A stretch of 64,000 nucleotides of DNA from Burkholderiales bacterium. Its GTDB lineage: Bacteria; Pseudomonadota; Gammaproteobacteria; Burkholderiales; Burkholderiaceae_C. Position numbers and translations under genes: made by a program. Positions 18,902-28,260 of the stretch are shown one piece after another. The DNA is taken from positions 1,488,001-1,552,000 of the forward strand of contig JACRPO010000009.1 of assembly GCA_016223165.1 (NCBI GenBank), written 5' to 3'. The notes below the pieces were generated by a model. That model saw only the letters and a program-made list of their open reading frames with translations, had not been told where the DNA came from and did not search any database. Within the stretch, counting starts at the first letter, position 1. Every line of letters starts with the position of its first letter.

Positions 18902-21535
18902 TCAGGGCCGCGCGATCGTCACCACCGGGCTCGTCCAGCTCTCCCAGTGCGCCGGCACGAAGTCCGTGCCCAGGGCCTTCAGCACCCACACCGTCACCAC
19001 GTACTGGCCGTTCGGGACGGGGCCGACCTGCTTCGGGCTGGCCGGGTTGCCCTTGAACGTGACGCCGTCCCAGGCGAAGGAGAAGAAGCCGCCGGGCGTC
19101 GAGTTGCGCGTCATGTACTCGTCGTCGCTGACCTTGCCGACGATCTGGCCCGTCACCGCGTTGCGCACTTCGAGGTACACGCGCCGCGACAGGTGGTCGA
19201 GGTGGATCAGGAAGAACGGAATGTCGTCGCCGGCCAGCGTGTAGGTGGCACCCGACGGCCGGTTGGCGAACGACGTGCCATCCACTTGCGCCAACCACGG
19301 GAAGCCGTTGCCGGCCCCGCCGGTGAGCACGCGCGTCGACTGGTAGTCACCCTTGAAGCCGGCGTAGGGGATGCGCAGGACCTTGCCGGACTCCGAAGTC
19401 AGCTTGATGTAGCCGCCGTAGAGGCTGCGGTCAGGCAGACCGGGGTTGGGCGTGATCGTGACGACGAAGGTGCCGATGCCACGCGAGGGCGTGATGACCT
19501 CGGTCTTGTCGAACACCACGTCGGCCGGCGCCGAGAAGGTACCGGTCGTGCCGTACGCCGCGGGCAGCGCGCATGGCGCGGTGCACTCGCCGAGGACGTT
19601 CGGCCCGCTTGCCAACGCCGGCTCGTGCGTGATGGTCCACTTCGTCAACACGCCGCTCTGGTTGTCCACCGTGATGGTGCGCGGGAAAGGGCCGCCGTCA
19701 GTGGGGTCGCTGTCGCCGACCGCGAGGTCGCTCGGCGTCACGAAGGCGTTGGCGTTGATGATGGTCGGGATGTCCAGCATGCCGCCGCCCTGGCGGAAGG
19801 TGAAGTCCAGGAAACCGAGCCCGGGGTTGCCCGACCAGGGCTTGGGCTGCGAGTTGTTCTGCATCACGGCGGCCATCAGGTTGGCCGGCACCGGGGCCTT
19901 CTCGAGGATCAGCGCGGCCGCGCCGGCGACGTGCGGCGAGGACATCGAGGTCCCGCTCAGCGTCGCGCCGCCACCCAGTTCGAGCGGATACGACGAGAAG
20001 ATGCCGCCGCCGGGCGCGCCGACATCCGGCTTGAAGCTCAGGTCGGCCGCGAGACCGAAAGAACTGAAGCCCGAGATCAGGCCGCCCGTGCCGAACGGGA
20101 ACGACACGACGTCGGTCGTCCAGCTCAGCGTCGTCGGCCCGCCGGCGATGGCGGCATCGAGCGTCGCGCCCTGGGCCTGCGTGATGCCCACCACCGGGAT
20201 GGTGATCGCCGGCGTGCCGGCCACCGTGGCGGCGAGGGCACCGGCGGCATTGTTGTAGAGCACGACAGCTGCCGCGCCCGCGTTCTGCGCGTTGCTGGCC
20301 TTGATGAAGAACGAGCAGGTGCCGCGCCGGATGAGCACGGCCTTGCCGGCCAGGCTGCCCGCAGGCAGCGCCGCGCAGGCGTCATTGGCCGTGGCGGTGG
20401 TACCCGTCTTGGCCATCGTCAGGCTGCCGCTCGTCGGCGGCAGCGGTGCGCCGGACGCCGGCGTGTAGCCGTACGGCGTGCCGTTGACCGAGAAGGCGCG
20501 CTGCGCGTTGTCGAACGAGGCGACACCGACGACATCCTTGCCCACGCCGGGCGCGCCGGCGGCGAACAGGGCGTCGGGCGACGAGCCGCCGGGGCCGTTG
20601 TTGCCGATCGAGGCCACCATCACGACGCCCTTGTTCACGAGGCGCGACGAGGCTTGGGCCGTCGGGTACTGCGGCCATTGGCGCGCCGCACCCAGGCTCT
20701 GGTTGATCACCTGCATGCCGTCGGCATAGGCGCGCTCCAACGCCGCGAGGATGATGTCCGACGTCGTGCTGCCGACGCAGCCGAAGACACGGTAGGCACC
20801 GAACTTCACGTCCGGCGCGACGCCCTTGATGCCGCCGCCGTTGCCGCCGACGATGCCGGAGACGTGCGTGCCGTGGCCGTTGCAGTCGTCGGGGTTCGCA
20901 TCGGGCACCGGCACGAGCGCCGCGCCGCTGCCGCCCGAGTTGAACGCGTCGCCGACGAAGTCATAGCCGGTGATCACGCGCGCCGACGGGAACGGCGTCG
21001 TGCCCGGCACGCCGGTGCCGCCGAAGGCCGGATGGTCGATGTCGATGCCGGTATCGATGATGCCGACCTTGATGTTCTTGCCGCTGAGGCCGTACGTGTT
21101 CTGCGCGACGTTGGCGCCGGTCAGCGACAGCGCGGTGGCCAGGTCCATCGCCGAGCCGGCCGCCTCTTCGGGCGTCGGGGCCTGCACGACCTCGATCGGA
21201 TGCATCGCCTTCACGCCCGGCAGGCGCGCGAACTTCGCGCGGTCGTTCGGATTGATCGAGATCGCGAAACCGTTGAACAGCGTGCTGTACGAGCGCCGCT
21301 CGGCGAAGGTGAGGCCGGCTTTCGCGGCGGCGGCGCGGAAGGCTGCCTGGTCCGCCCGCACGGTGCGGGTGGCACGACCCTCGATGCTGGGCGCGCCGAT
21401 CAGTTCGACGAACCACAGGCGGCCGTTCTCGGCGGCCTCGACAGGTACCGAGACCTGGGCAAACACCGGCGCGGTGGCCAGCACGGCCATCGCGGCAGCA
21501 GCCGCCAAGGCGAGCGAAGCGAACTTCTTCTTCAC
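18902..21535 (-). CDS. Secreted subtilisin-like serine protease (S8) with PA insert
   Basis: This 877-residue protein has a signal peptide (KKKFASLALAAAAAMAVLA, ending VFAQ), an inhibitor-I9-like propeptide (~30-115), and an S8 catalytic domain with all three residues: Asp in VGIIDTGIDIDHP (~160), His in GHGTHVSG (~222) and Ser in GTSMSSPHVAG (~529). A PA domain is inserted between His and Ser (around GKAVLIRRGTCSFF, ~400). The C-terminal ~300 residues are beta-rich and may form Fn3-like domains. Start is the GTG at 21535, supported by GGAG 8 bases upstream and the signal peptide; the track start at 21748 is upstream of that. Probably secreted for extracellular protein degradation. Confidence 0.9.
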   Translation of the reverse strand: MKKKFASLALAAAAAMAVLATAPVFAQVSVPVEAAENGRLWFVELIGAPSIEGRATRTVRADQAAFRAAAAKAGLTFAERRSYSTLFNGFAISINPNDRAKFARLPGVKAMHPIEVVQAPTPEEAAGSAMDLATALSLTGANVAQNTYGLSGKNIKVGIIDTGIDIDHPAFGGTGVPGTTPFPSARVITGYDFVGDAFNSGGSGAALVPVPDANPDDCNGHGTHVSGIVGGNGGGIKGVAPDVKFGAYRVFGCVGSTTSDIILAALERAYADGMQVINQSLGAARQWPQYPTAQASSRLVNKGVVMVASIGNNGPGGSSPDALFAAGAPGVGKDVVGVASFDNAQRAFSVNGTPYGYTPASGAPLPPTSGSLTMAKTGTTATANDACAALPAGSLAGKAVLIRRGTCSFFIKASNAQNAGAAAVVLYNNAAGALAATVAGTPAITIPVVGITQAQGATLDAAIAGGPTTLSWTTDVVSFPFGTGGLISGFSSFGLAADLSFKPDVGAPGGGIFSSYPLELGGGATLSGTSMSSPHVAGAAALILEKAPVPANLMAAVMQNNSQPKPWSGNPGLGFLDFTFRQGGGMLDIPTIINANAFVTPSDLAVGDSDPTDGGPFPRTITVDNQSGVLTKWTITHEPALASGPNVLGECTAPCALPAAYGTTGTFSAPADVVFDKTEVITPSRGIGTFVVTITPNPGLPDRSLYGGYIKLTSESGKVLRIPYAGFKGDYQSTRVLTGGAGNGFPWLAQVDGTSFANRPSGATYTLAGDDIPFFLIHLDHLSRRVYLEVRNAVTGQIVGKVSDDEYMTRNSTPGGFFSFAWDGVTFKGNPASPKQVGPVPNGQYVVTVWVLKALGTDFVPAHWESWTSPVVTIARP

Positions 21536-21747
21536 AGGCGTGACTCCGTCAATTCGGGCTCGGTCCACGCAGGGGCCGGGCGCCTCGAACAGTTGCACAA
21601 CGCCGCTCGCTGAGGCGCGCGCGCCGGGCATGTCCAGGCCATCGGACTCCTGTGACATGGCGCGACGCACGCCGCAGGGCGGCACCAGAGGCATCGATGC
21701 TGCATGGCAAAGCACCCGCCTGTCTCGGTGTTTTCCTGCCGAGAACA

Positions 21748-21763
21748 CCCCCGTTCACGGGGG
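21748..21763 (-). terminator. Stem-loop with the same core as the one after mscL
   Basis: CCCCCGTTCACGGGGG forms a 6-bp G/C stem with a 4-base loop. It lies about 25 bases past the stop of the minus-strand lipoprotein gene at 21788 and upstream of the protease start. It matches the hairpin at 2297 in core sequence and in distance from a stop codon. Confidence 0.45.
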
Positions 21764-21787
21764 GATGACGGAACCCGAGGACGGACC

Positions 21788-22444
21788 TCAGCGTGTCGCC
21801 GGCACCGGACCACCGCGTGCCGGCTGGGCCTCGCAGCGCCCACCCGCGGCGGCGCCGGCCGCGGGCACGCAGCGCACCGGCGGCTGCGGCACGACGGCGC
21901 AATCGGACATCAGCCCCAGCCGCTGGTTGCGCGCCTGGCGTGCGTCCTTGTAGCGTGCGGCCAGCGCCTCGAGCTGGCGCTCGTCGGTCGCGGCCGTCGA
22001 CCATGCGACATAGCCTTCGGGGCCGCCGCAGGGCTTTGCGCCCAGGGGCAGCGCGCGGCACTGGCTGTCGTCGCGGCAGGCCGCGCTGCCGACGAGGCGC
22101 AGTATCTCGCCGCGCAGTTCGACGGTGGTATCCGCTGGCGCCCCGGCACGCGGCGGCGCGGTGCCTGCGGCCGGCCGGCCCTCGGCGGAGGCAGCAGGCA
22201 CCGCACCCGCCGCGACGACTGGTGCGCCTGATGCGCCTGATGCGCCCGATGTCCCCGACACACCTGATGCATCGGGTGCTGATGCGCCCGATGCCCCCGG
22301 CGCCGCGCCACCCGTCACGCCTGCAGCTCGCGGCGCGGAGGCCACGGATGCGGACCCCGGCGCGTCAGGTCCGGCTCCCGAACACGCGCCCAGCCAAAGG
22401 CACCCAGCCAACGCCGCTGCGGCGCGATTCGCAGTCCACTGCAT
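21788..22444 (-). CDS. Putative lipoprotein with low-complexity linker
   Basis: This 218-residue protein has a lipoprotein signal (ALAGCLWLGACS, lipobox LGAC), then a linker of ~90 residues made of Gly/Ala/Ser/Pro units, then a compact C-terminal domain (~105-200) with cysteines in CRDDSQC and KPCGGPEGYVAWS. I have seen that cysteine pattern in unnamed proteobacterial lipoproteins but cannot name the family. It is probably anchored to the outer membrane. Its start lies 86 bases from that of the divergent argJ. Confidence 0.72.
   Translation of the reverse strand: MQWTANRAAAALAGCLWLGACSGAGPDAPGSASVASAPRAAGVTGGAAPGASGASAPDASGVSGTSGASGASGAPVVAAGAVPAASAEGRPAAGTAPPRAGAPADTTVELRGEILRLVGSAACRDDSQCRALPLGAKPCGGPEGYVAWSTAATDERQLEALAARYKDARQARNQRLGLMSDCAVVPQPPVRCVPAAGAAAGGRCEAQPARGGPVPATR
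22221..22297 (-). repeat. Imperfect 9-bp tandem repeats (GATGCGCCT)
   Basis: About eight nonamers, the best conserved reading GATGCGCCT or GATGCGCCC, encode the SGA/APDA-type linker of the lipoprotein. Unit length is a multiple of three, so copy number can change without frameshift. Confidence 0.75.
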
Positions 22445-22530
22445 AACACCAGTGTATGACCGGCGCTTCAGTCGCCGCCAGCCCTGCTCCTACACTCGCA
22501 AGCCCGCCAACTTCGAGCCCCGCCCCAGCC

Positions 22531-23781
22531 ATGCCGGTCAACCTGCGCGCACCCGAAGCGAAAGAGCTCCACACCGTCGCCGGCCTCAGCATCGGCACCG
22601 CGATGGCCGGCGTGCGCAAGCCCAATCGGCGCGACCTCGTCGTCTTCGTGCTCGAAGAGGGCGCGGCGGCGGCCGGGGTGTTCACGAGCAACCGTTTCTG
22701 CGCCGCGCCCGTGCAGCTGTGCCGCGCGCACCTGGCCGCCGACGGCGAGGGCGGCAGCGCCGTGCGCGCGCTGGTCATCAACACCGGCAACGCCAACGCC
22801 GGCACCGGCGCCGACGGCCTCGCGCGGGCGCGCCGCACCTGCGCGGCGCTGGCCGCGCACCTGAAGCTGCGGCCCGCGCAGGTGCTGCCGTTCTCCACCG
22901 GCGTCATCATGGAAGTGCTGCCGGTCGAGCGCATCGAGGCCGGCCTGCCGCAGGCGCTGGCGGCGCTGCGCCCCGCCGACGGCGCCGCCTGGGCCGAGGC
23001 AGCCGAGGGCATCATGACCACCGACACGTGCCCCAAGGCGGCGTCGCGGCGCATCGTCATCGGTGGCCAGCCGGTGCACGTGAGCGGCATCGCCAAGGGC
23101 GCCGGCATGATCCGCCCCGACATGGCGACGATGCTCGGCTTCGTCGCCACCGATGCCGTCATCGCGCCGCATCTGCTGCAGCCGCTCCTGAAGGAGGCGG
23201 CCGACCGCAGCTTCAACCGCATCAGCATCGACGGCGACATGTCGACGAACGACTCGTTCATCCTCATGGCCACCCAGCGGGCGGGCCACGCGCCCATCAC
23301 TTCGCTCGAAAGCACCGAGGGGCAGGCGCTGCGCGAGGCGGTCGGCGCGGTCGCCGAGCAGCTCGCGCAGGCCATCGTGCGCGACGGCGAAGGTGCCACC
23401 AAGTTCATCACCATCCGCGTGCTGGGCGGGCGCACCGTGGCCGAGTGCCGGCAGGCGGCCTACGCGATCGCGCACTCGCCGCTCGTCAAGACGGCCTTCT
23501 TCGCCAGCGATCCCAACCTCGGGCGCATCCTCGCCGCCGTCGGCTACGCCGGCATCGCCGACCTCGACCAGGATCGCATCGACCTCTTCCTCGACGACGT
23601 GCACGTCGTGCGCGAAGGCGGCCGCCACCCCGAGTACCGCGAGGAGATGGGCCAGCGCGTGATGAAGCAGGCCGAGATCACCATCCGCGTCGACCTGCAC
23701 CGTGGCGGCGCGGCGGCGCTGGTGTGGACCTGCGATCTCTCGCACGACTACGTGAGCATCAACGCCGACTACAGATCTTGA
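22531..23781 (+). CDS. argJ: Bifunctional ornithine acetyltransferase / N-acetylglutamate synthase
   Basis: This 416-residue protein matches ArgJ throughout. It moves the acetyl group from N-acetylornithine to glutamate, the recycling step of arginine synthesis. The self-cleavage site is present in [13 protein letters not shown], where the Thr (near residue 200) becomes the N-terminal nucleophile of the beta chain. [12 protein letters not shown] and the C-terminal NADY ending (VSINADYRS) are family marks. Start 22531 (MPVNLRAPE) is preferred over the track start at 22456, which adds a Ser/Pro-rich stretch without homology. Confidence 0.96.
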   Translation: MPVNLRAPEAKELHTVAGLSIGTAMAGVRKPNRRDLVVFVLEEGAAAAGVFTSNRFCAAPVQLCRAHLAADGEGGSAVRALVINTGNANAGTGADGLARARRTCAALAAHLKLRPAQVLPFSTGVIMEVLPVERIEAGLPQALAALRPADGAAWAEAAEGIMTTDTCPKAASRRIVIGGQPVHVSGIAKGAGMIRPDMATMLGFVATDAVIAPHLLQPLLKEAADRSFNRISIDGDMSTNDSFILMATQRAGHAPITSLESTEGQALREAVGAVAEQLAQAIVRDGEGATKFITIRVLGGRTVAECRQAAYAIAHSPLVKTAFFASDPNLGRILAAVGYAGIADLDQDRIDLFLDDVHVVREGGRHPEYREEMGQRVMKQAEITIRVDLHRGGAAALVWTCDLSHDYVSINADYRS

Positions 23782-23791
23782 CTCCTCCGAA

Positions 23792-23806
23792 GCGACCTTC
23801 GGTCGC
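23792..23806 (+). terminator. Small hairpin after argJ
   Basis: GCGACC-TTC-GGTCGC is a perfect 6-bp stem with a three-base loop, 10 bases past the argJ stop and 23 bases before the next ATG. It has no T-run and may only weaken read-through into the MFS gene. Confidence 0.35.
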
Positions 23807-23829
23807 CACCCGGCCCGAGGCCGTTGCGG

Positions 23830-25164
23830 ATGCGCCTGGCTGACCGGCTGCGGCTGCCGAGCCTGCCGCCGGGCGACCTCTGGCGCGACGCCAGCTACCG
23901 GCGCCTGTGGAGCTCGATCCTCACGAGTTCGTTCGGCAACCAGGTCATGCTGCTCGCGCTGCCGCTCACCGCGGCGGTGCTGCTGAAGGCCACGCCGACG
24001 CAGATGGGCCTGCTCACGGCCGTCGAGCTGCTGCCCTTCCTGCTCTTCTCGCTGCCCTCGGGCGTGTGGCTCGACCGCGTGCCCAAGCTGCCCGTGTACC
24101 TGTGGGGCGAGCTGCTGGTGGCCATGGTGGCCGCCAGCGTGCCGCTGGCGTGGTGGCTCGGCTGGCTGACGATGGGCTGGCTGTACTTCGTCGGCTTCGT
24201 GCTCGGCACCGTGCACACGGTGGCCGGCAGCGCGGCGCAGATCGTGCTCATGCAGGTGGTGGCGCGCGAGCGCCTCGTGGAGGCGCATGCGAAGAACGCG
24301 CTCGCCTCCTCCGGCGCCGAGGTGGTGGGCCCCGGGCTCGCCGGCCTGCTCGTCAAGCTGTTCGGCGCGCCGGTGACGCTGCTCGTCAACGCCGTGCTGC
24401 TGGTCGGCTCGGCCGCCATCCTCAAGGGCGTGCGCGTGCACGAGCGGCGCGACGGCGCGGTGGCGCCATGGCGCTCATGGCGCGCTTCCCACCTCTGGCG
24501 CGACCTCGTCGCCGGCACGCGCTTCGTCGCCGGCCAGCGCCTGCTCGTGACGCTGGCGGTGCTGATGGGCGTGTGGCAGATGGCGCACTACGCCGCCGTC
24601 ACGGTGCAGATCCTGTTCGCCACGCGCACGCTCGCGCTCTCCGAGCACGAGGTGGGCCTGTGCTACATGGGCGTGGGCGCCGGCACCATCGCCGGCAGCG
24701 TGCTCGGGCGGCGCATCAGCCACCGCATCGGCCCGGGGCCCTGCCTCGTCATGGGCTACGCCATCACCGGCGGCGGCTGGCTGCTCGTCGCCGCCACGCC
24801 GGCCGGGGCCTTCGGCGTGGCCGCGTTCGCGATCATGATGATGATGTTCGCCGGCGGCGCCGTCTTCATCTTCATCAACTTCCTCGCGCTGCGCCAGGCG
24901 GTGACGCCGGCGCCGCTGCTCGGGCGCATGACGAGCACGATGCGCTGGCTGACGCTGCTCGCCGCCGGCCCGGGCGCATTGCTCGGCGGCTGGCTCGGCG
25001 AGCACGTGGGCCTGCGCTCGGCGCTGTACTTCGCAGCCGGCGCCACGCTGTTGCTGGCCGTGGCCGCCTGGCGGCTGCCGCTCATCCGCGAGCTGCGGCA
25101 CCTGCCCCGGCCGGACGAGCCGACCGAGTGGCTCGGGCTCGAGGCCGACGTGCGGCCGGGCTGA
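23830..25164 (+). CDS. MFS transporter (exporter-like)
   Basis: This 444-residue protein has about twelve membrane helices. The loop 2-3 signature is visible as PSGVWLDRVPKLPVYL and the N-terminal half starts SFGNQVMLLALPLTAAVLL, as in the group related to enterobactin and macrolide exporters. Substrate is unknown. ATG at 23830 is preferred to the TTG at 23824. It lies 48 bases after argJ on the same strand, with a small hairpin between, so partial co-transcription is possible. Confidence 0.88.
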   Translation: MRLADRLRLPSLPPGDLWRDASYRRLWSSILTSSFGNQVMLLALPLTAAVLLKATPTQMGLLTAVELLPFLLFSLPSGVWLDRVPKLPVYLWGELLVAMVAASVPLAWWLGWLTMGWLYFVGFVLGTVHTVAGSAAQIVLMQVVARERLVEAHAKNALASSGAEVVGPGLAGLLVKLFGAPVTLLVNAVLLVGSAAILKGVRVHERRDGAVAPWRSWRASHLWRDLVAGTRFVAGQRLLVTLAVLMGVWQMAHYAAVTVQILFATRTLALSEHEVGLCYMGVGAGTIAGSVLGRRISHRIGPGPCLVMGYAITGGGWLLVAATPAGAFGVAAFAIMMMMFAGGAVFIFINFLALRQAVTPAPLLGRMTSTMRWLTLLAAGPGALLGGWLGEHVGLRSALYFAAGATLLLAVAAWRLPLIRELRHLPRPDEPTEWLGLEADVRPG

Positions 25165-25188
25165 GAGGCTGAAGCCGCGTGTCCGCGG

Positions 25189-28146
25189 TCAGCGCCGCGG
25201 CACCACGAGCGGCGTCGCATCGACGCCGTCCGACAGACTCACCTCGAAGTGCCCACCGGCGGGCAACGTGCGCCAGGCTTCGGCGGCGATGCGCCAGCGC
25301 CCGCCGGTCGCCTCCAGGGCCAGCACGTGCCGCGACCGGCCGACGACGAGCACGAGGCCCGCCCACGGCCTCTCGGCCGCGTCCCACTGCAGCACGAGCG
25401 CGTCGCCTTCCATCGTCAGCTCGGCCCAGGGGCCCGGCGTGGCCGCGGGCGCGGGTGATGCCGGCGATGCAGGTGTTGCGGGCGCTGCTGCCGATGCGCC
25501 TGGCGCGGCCGGCGCCTGCCTCGCCACCGAGCGGTCCTTCGCGGACGCACGCGTGCCCAGCACGCGCTGCTCGCGCTGCACCTCCACGCGCTCGATGCGC
25601 GCGCCGGGGTGCGGCAGGCGCAGCACGAAGTGGCCGATGCCCGGCGCGTGGTCGAGCGCCGTCGCATCGAAGCGCTGCTCGATGACGCGGCCGTCGGCAA
25701 TGACGAGACGCAGCAGGTAGGCACCGTTCGCACCGGCGTCGAGACTCGCGGCGCGCGGCGCGCCGGCGCGCGTGGAGCGCAGCGGCGCGATGTGCACCGG
25801 CCCGGCCGCGTCCACCGTGCCCGAGACGACGAGCCATTCGCCGGCCGGGGCGGCACCCTCGCCCGTCGCTGCGTTCGCCTCGTCCATGGCCGTCGCCGCC
25901 ACGTCCTTGAGCGCCTGCGGCCGCGCCTCGAGGAAGCGCATCACGCCATGCAGGTTGTAGTCCGAGAACCAGCGGCCGCTGCAGTAGCCCATGATGTCCG
26001 ACTGCCCGGCGGGCGAGAGCACGTCGTTGGCCAGCACGTCGAAGAGCGGCGTCGTGCCGAGCGCGCCGTTGGCATAGGGGTAGGCGGTGTCCGCGCCCGA
26101 GACGTTGCCGCAGGGCGCATGCGAGCGGCTGAAGTTGTGACCGAGCTCGTGCACCATCGTGCGCGGCCAGGTGCTGCGCGAGGCGTCCCAGCCGAGCGAA
26201 GCGAGGCTCGGCGAGCGTGATCCGATCGTGTTGACATAGCCGATGCCGGCAATGCCGGCGCTCACCATCGGCCGCACCATGCCGTAGTAGTGATCGTCGG
26301 GCGCCTCGGTGTCGCGCAGCCGCTCGAGCTCCGAGAGCGCCGCCGACCACTGCGCCGATTCGGTGACGCCGGTCGTCACCGAGGTCAGCGTGTAGGGCGC
26401 CCGCAGGCGCACCGTAGTCTCGCCGGCCGGCAGCGGCAGCCGGCGCTGCAGCTCGGCCAGCACGTCGGCCACGGCCGGCATCACCGGCACATTGCCGCCC
26501 GAGACGAGCGGCACGAGCACGATGCGAAGCCCGCCGCCGTCGCCCACGGTCGGCGCCGCCTCGCTGCTGGCGGCCGGCGACGCCGGGTCGCCCGCTTCGA
26601 CGCGCACGCGCAAGCCGGGTTGCACCCAGGCGGCCGGCAGCTCGGCGTTGAACGACTGCGCTTCGTCGTAGCGCATGGCATCGGGCACCGCCGCCGCCGG
26701 CGCGAGCACCGGCAGCGTGGCCGGCCCGCTGAGCGCCACCGCGCCCAGCGTCGTGCCGGCCGCGTCGATGCCCACGGCGCGCACGGCCGGTGCCGGTGTG
26801 GCCGCCGCGGCGGCCACGACATAGGCCCGCACCCAGGTCTCGCGGCCGGCGGCAAGGCGCTGGTAGCGGTCACCGGCGGGCTGCGACATCAGCTGCGCGA
26901 ACTCCACCGCCGCGGCGCGCACGCTGCAGCCGGCCCCCACCACCACCGAGCCGGCACTCACGTCGGCGAGCCCCGGCGCGCGCAGCGTCAACGCGCCACA
27001 GGCCACGCCGGCGGGCACGGTGAAGGTGATCGAGGTCGCGCCCTGCGCCGTGATGGCGGCCGCCGTCGCGCCCACCAGCACGGCGTTCACCTGCGCGAGG
27101 CCGGTGCCGCCGACCGTCACCGCCGCGCCCGCCGCCGGCACGGCGTAGGCCTGCGGCACGACGACGATGGGCTCGAGCACGGTGAGCGAGGTCGCCGACA
27201 GGGCCTGCTCGGCGGCGCCGATCACGGTGACGGGCCCGCTCGTCGCCGCGGCCGGCACCACCGTCGTGAGCGCGGTGCTGCCGGTGCGGCCGGCGATGCC
27301 GGCGGAGGCGCCACCGCCGAAGCGCACTTCGCTCGCGCGGTCGAGGCCGCGGCCGCTGATCGTGAGCGTCTGCCCGCGCGCCAGCGTCGTCGGGCTGAGC
27401 GTGGTGATGGCGAGCGCGGCCAGGACGGTGACCGGCTGCGCCACCGTGCGTGCGGTGCCGGCGCGGTCGACGAGCGTCAGCGTGCCCGAGGCGGCGTTGG
27501 CCGGCACGTCGAGCAGCAGTTGCGTGGCGCTCTGGCCGGCGATGGGCAAGGTGACCGCCGCGAGGCGCGCGCTCGCCACCTGGTCGAGCGCCGTGCCGGT
27601 GAGCGTCAGGCGGCCGCTGCCGGCGATCACGCTCGTCGGTGTCAGCGCGGTGACGGCAGGCGTCGATGGCGTCGGCGCGGGGCTCGGGGTCGGGGCTGGC
27701 GGTGGCGGTGGCGGTGCCGACGCGGGAACGACGAAGTCGGCGCTCGACACGGCAGCGCGGCCGCCGCCGCTGACGCCAATGCGGCCGCTGCCGGCGCCGG
27801 CCGGCACCGTCAACTGCAGTTCGGTCGACGAGACGATGCGGAAGTTGGCTGCCGTGCCGGCGAGCGTGGCCGCGCTCGCCATGTCGAGCGCGGTGCCCCG
27901 CACCGACACCACCGTACCGGCCGCGCCGGTGGCGGGCGTGAAGCCGCCGATCGTGAGCGCGGGCTGCGTCGCCGGCGCGGGCGTCTGCCCGTTGCCGGCT
28001 GCGGCGGGTGCGCCGCCTTCGCCGCCTCCGCACGCGGACAGCGCGAGCACGACGAGGCACAGGGCGAGGCACAGGGCTGACCATGGCCAGGCGCGGACAT
28101 TCTTCGTGGCCCTGGCGAGCGTGGCCTCGCGGTGATGCGACAGCAT
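25189..28146 (-). CDS. Lipoprotein metallopeptidase with IPT/TIG domains
   Basis: This 985-residue protein begins with a lipoprotein signal (CLVVLALSAC, lipid Cys ~39). Residues ~60-440 form about four or five IPT/TIG immunoglobulin-like domains with repeated openings of the type LTPTSVIAGSG and LSPTTLARGQ. A catalytic domain follows with HELGHNFSRSH (~665), an HExxH zinc site with a third His six residues on, and a Met-turn-like DIMGYC. This fits a metzincin-type peptidase related to M66, but the usual Gly of HExxHxxGxxH is Ser. A Pro/Ala linker and a beta-rich C-terminus close the protein. It is likely on the cell surface and acts on proteins or glycoproteins. Confidence 0.82.
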   Translation of the reverse strand: MLSHHREATLARATKNVRAWPWSALCLALCLVVLALSACGGGEGGAPAAAGNGQTPAPATQPALTIGGFTPATGAAGTVVSVRGTALDMASAATLAGTAANFRIVSSTELQLTVPAGAGSGRIGVSGGGRAAVSSADFVVPASAPPPPPPAPTPSPAPTPSTPAVTALTPTSVIAGSGRLTLTGTALDQVASARLAAVTLPIAGQSATQLLLDVPANAASGTLTLVDRAGTARTVAQPVTVLAALAITTLSPTTLARGQTLTISGRGLDRASEVRFGGGASAGIAGRTGSTALTTVVPAAATSGPVTVIGAAEQALSATSLTVLEPIVVVPQAYAVPAAGAAVTVGGTGLAQVNAVLVGATAAAITAQGATSITFTVPAGVACGALTLRAPGLADVSAGSVVVGAGCSVRAAAVEFAQLMSQPAGDRYQRLAAGRETWVRAYVVAAAAATPAPAVRAVGIDAAGTTLGAVALSGPATLPVLAPAAAVPDAMRYDEAQSFNAELPAAWVQPGLRVRVEAGDPASPAASSEAAPTVGDGGGLRIVLVPLVSGGNVPVMPAVADVLAELQRRLPLPAGETTVRLRAPYTLTSVTTGVTESAQWSAALSELERLRDTEAPDDHYYGMVRPMVSAGIAGIGYVNTIGSRSPSLASLGWDASRSTWPRTMVHELGHNFSRSHAPCGNVSGADTAYPYANGALGTTPLFDVLANDVLSPAGQSDIMGYCSGRWFSDYNLHGVMRFLEARPQALKDVAATAMDEANAATGEGAAPAGEWLVVSGTVDAAGPVHIAPLRSTRAGAPRAASLDAGANGAYLLRLVIADGRVIEQRFDATALDHAPGIGHFVLRLPHPGARIERVEVQREQRVLGTRASAKDRSVARQAPAAPGASAAAPATPASPASPAPAATPGPWAELTMEGDALVLQWDAAERPWAGLVLVVGRSRHVLALEATGGRWRIAAEAWRTLPAGGHFEVSLSDGVDATPLVVPRR

Positions 28147-28260
28147 GGCCCGCAGTGGACCGCGGTGAGCGCGGGCAGCCTAGGCTCCACGGTGTCAGCG
28201 GCGTAACGCCAACCCCTGGGCGCGGCGGGCGCGGTGACGTTCGGGTACAGATCGGCGCCT

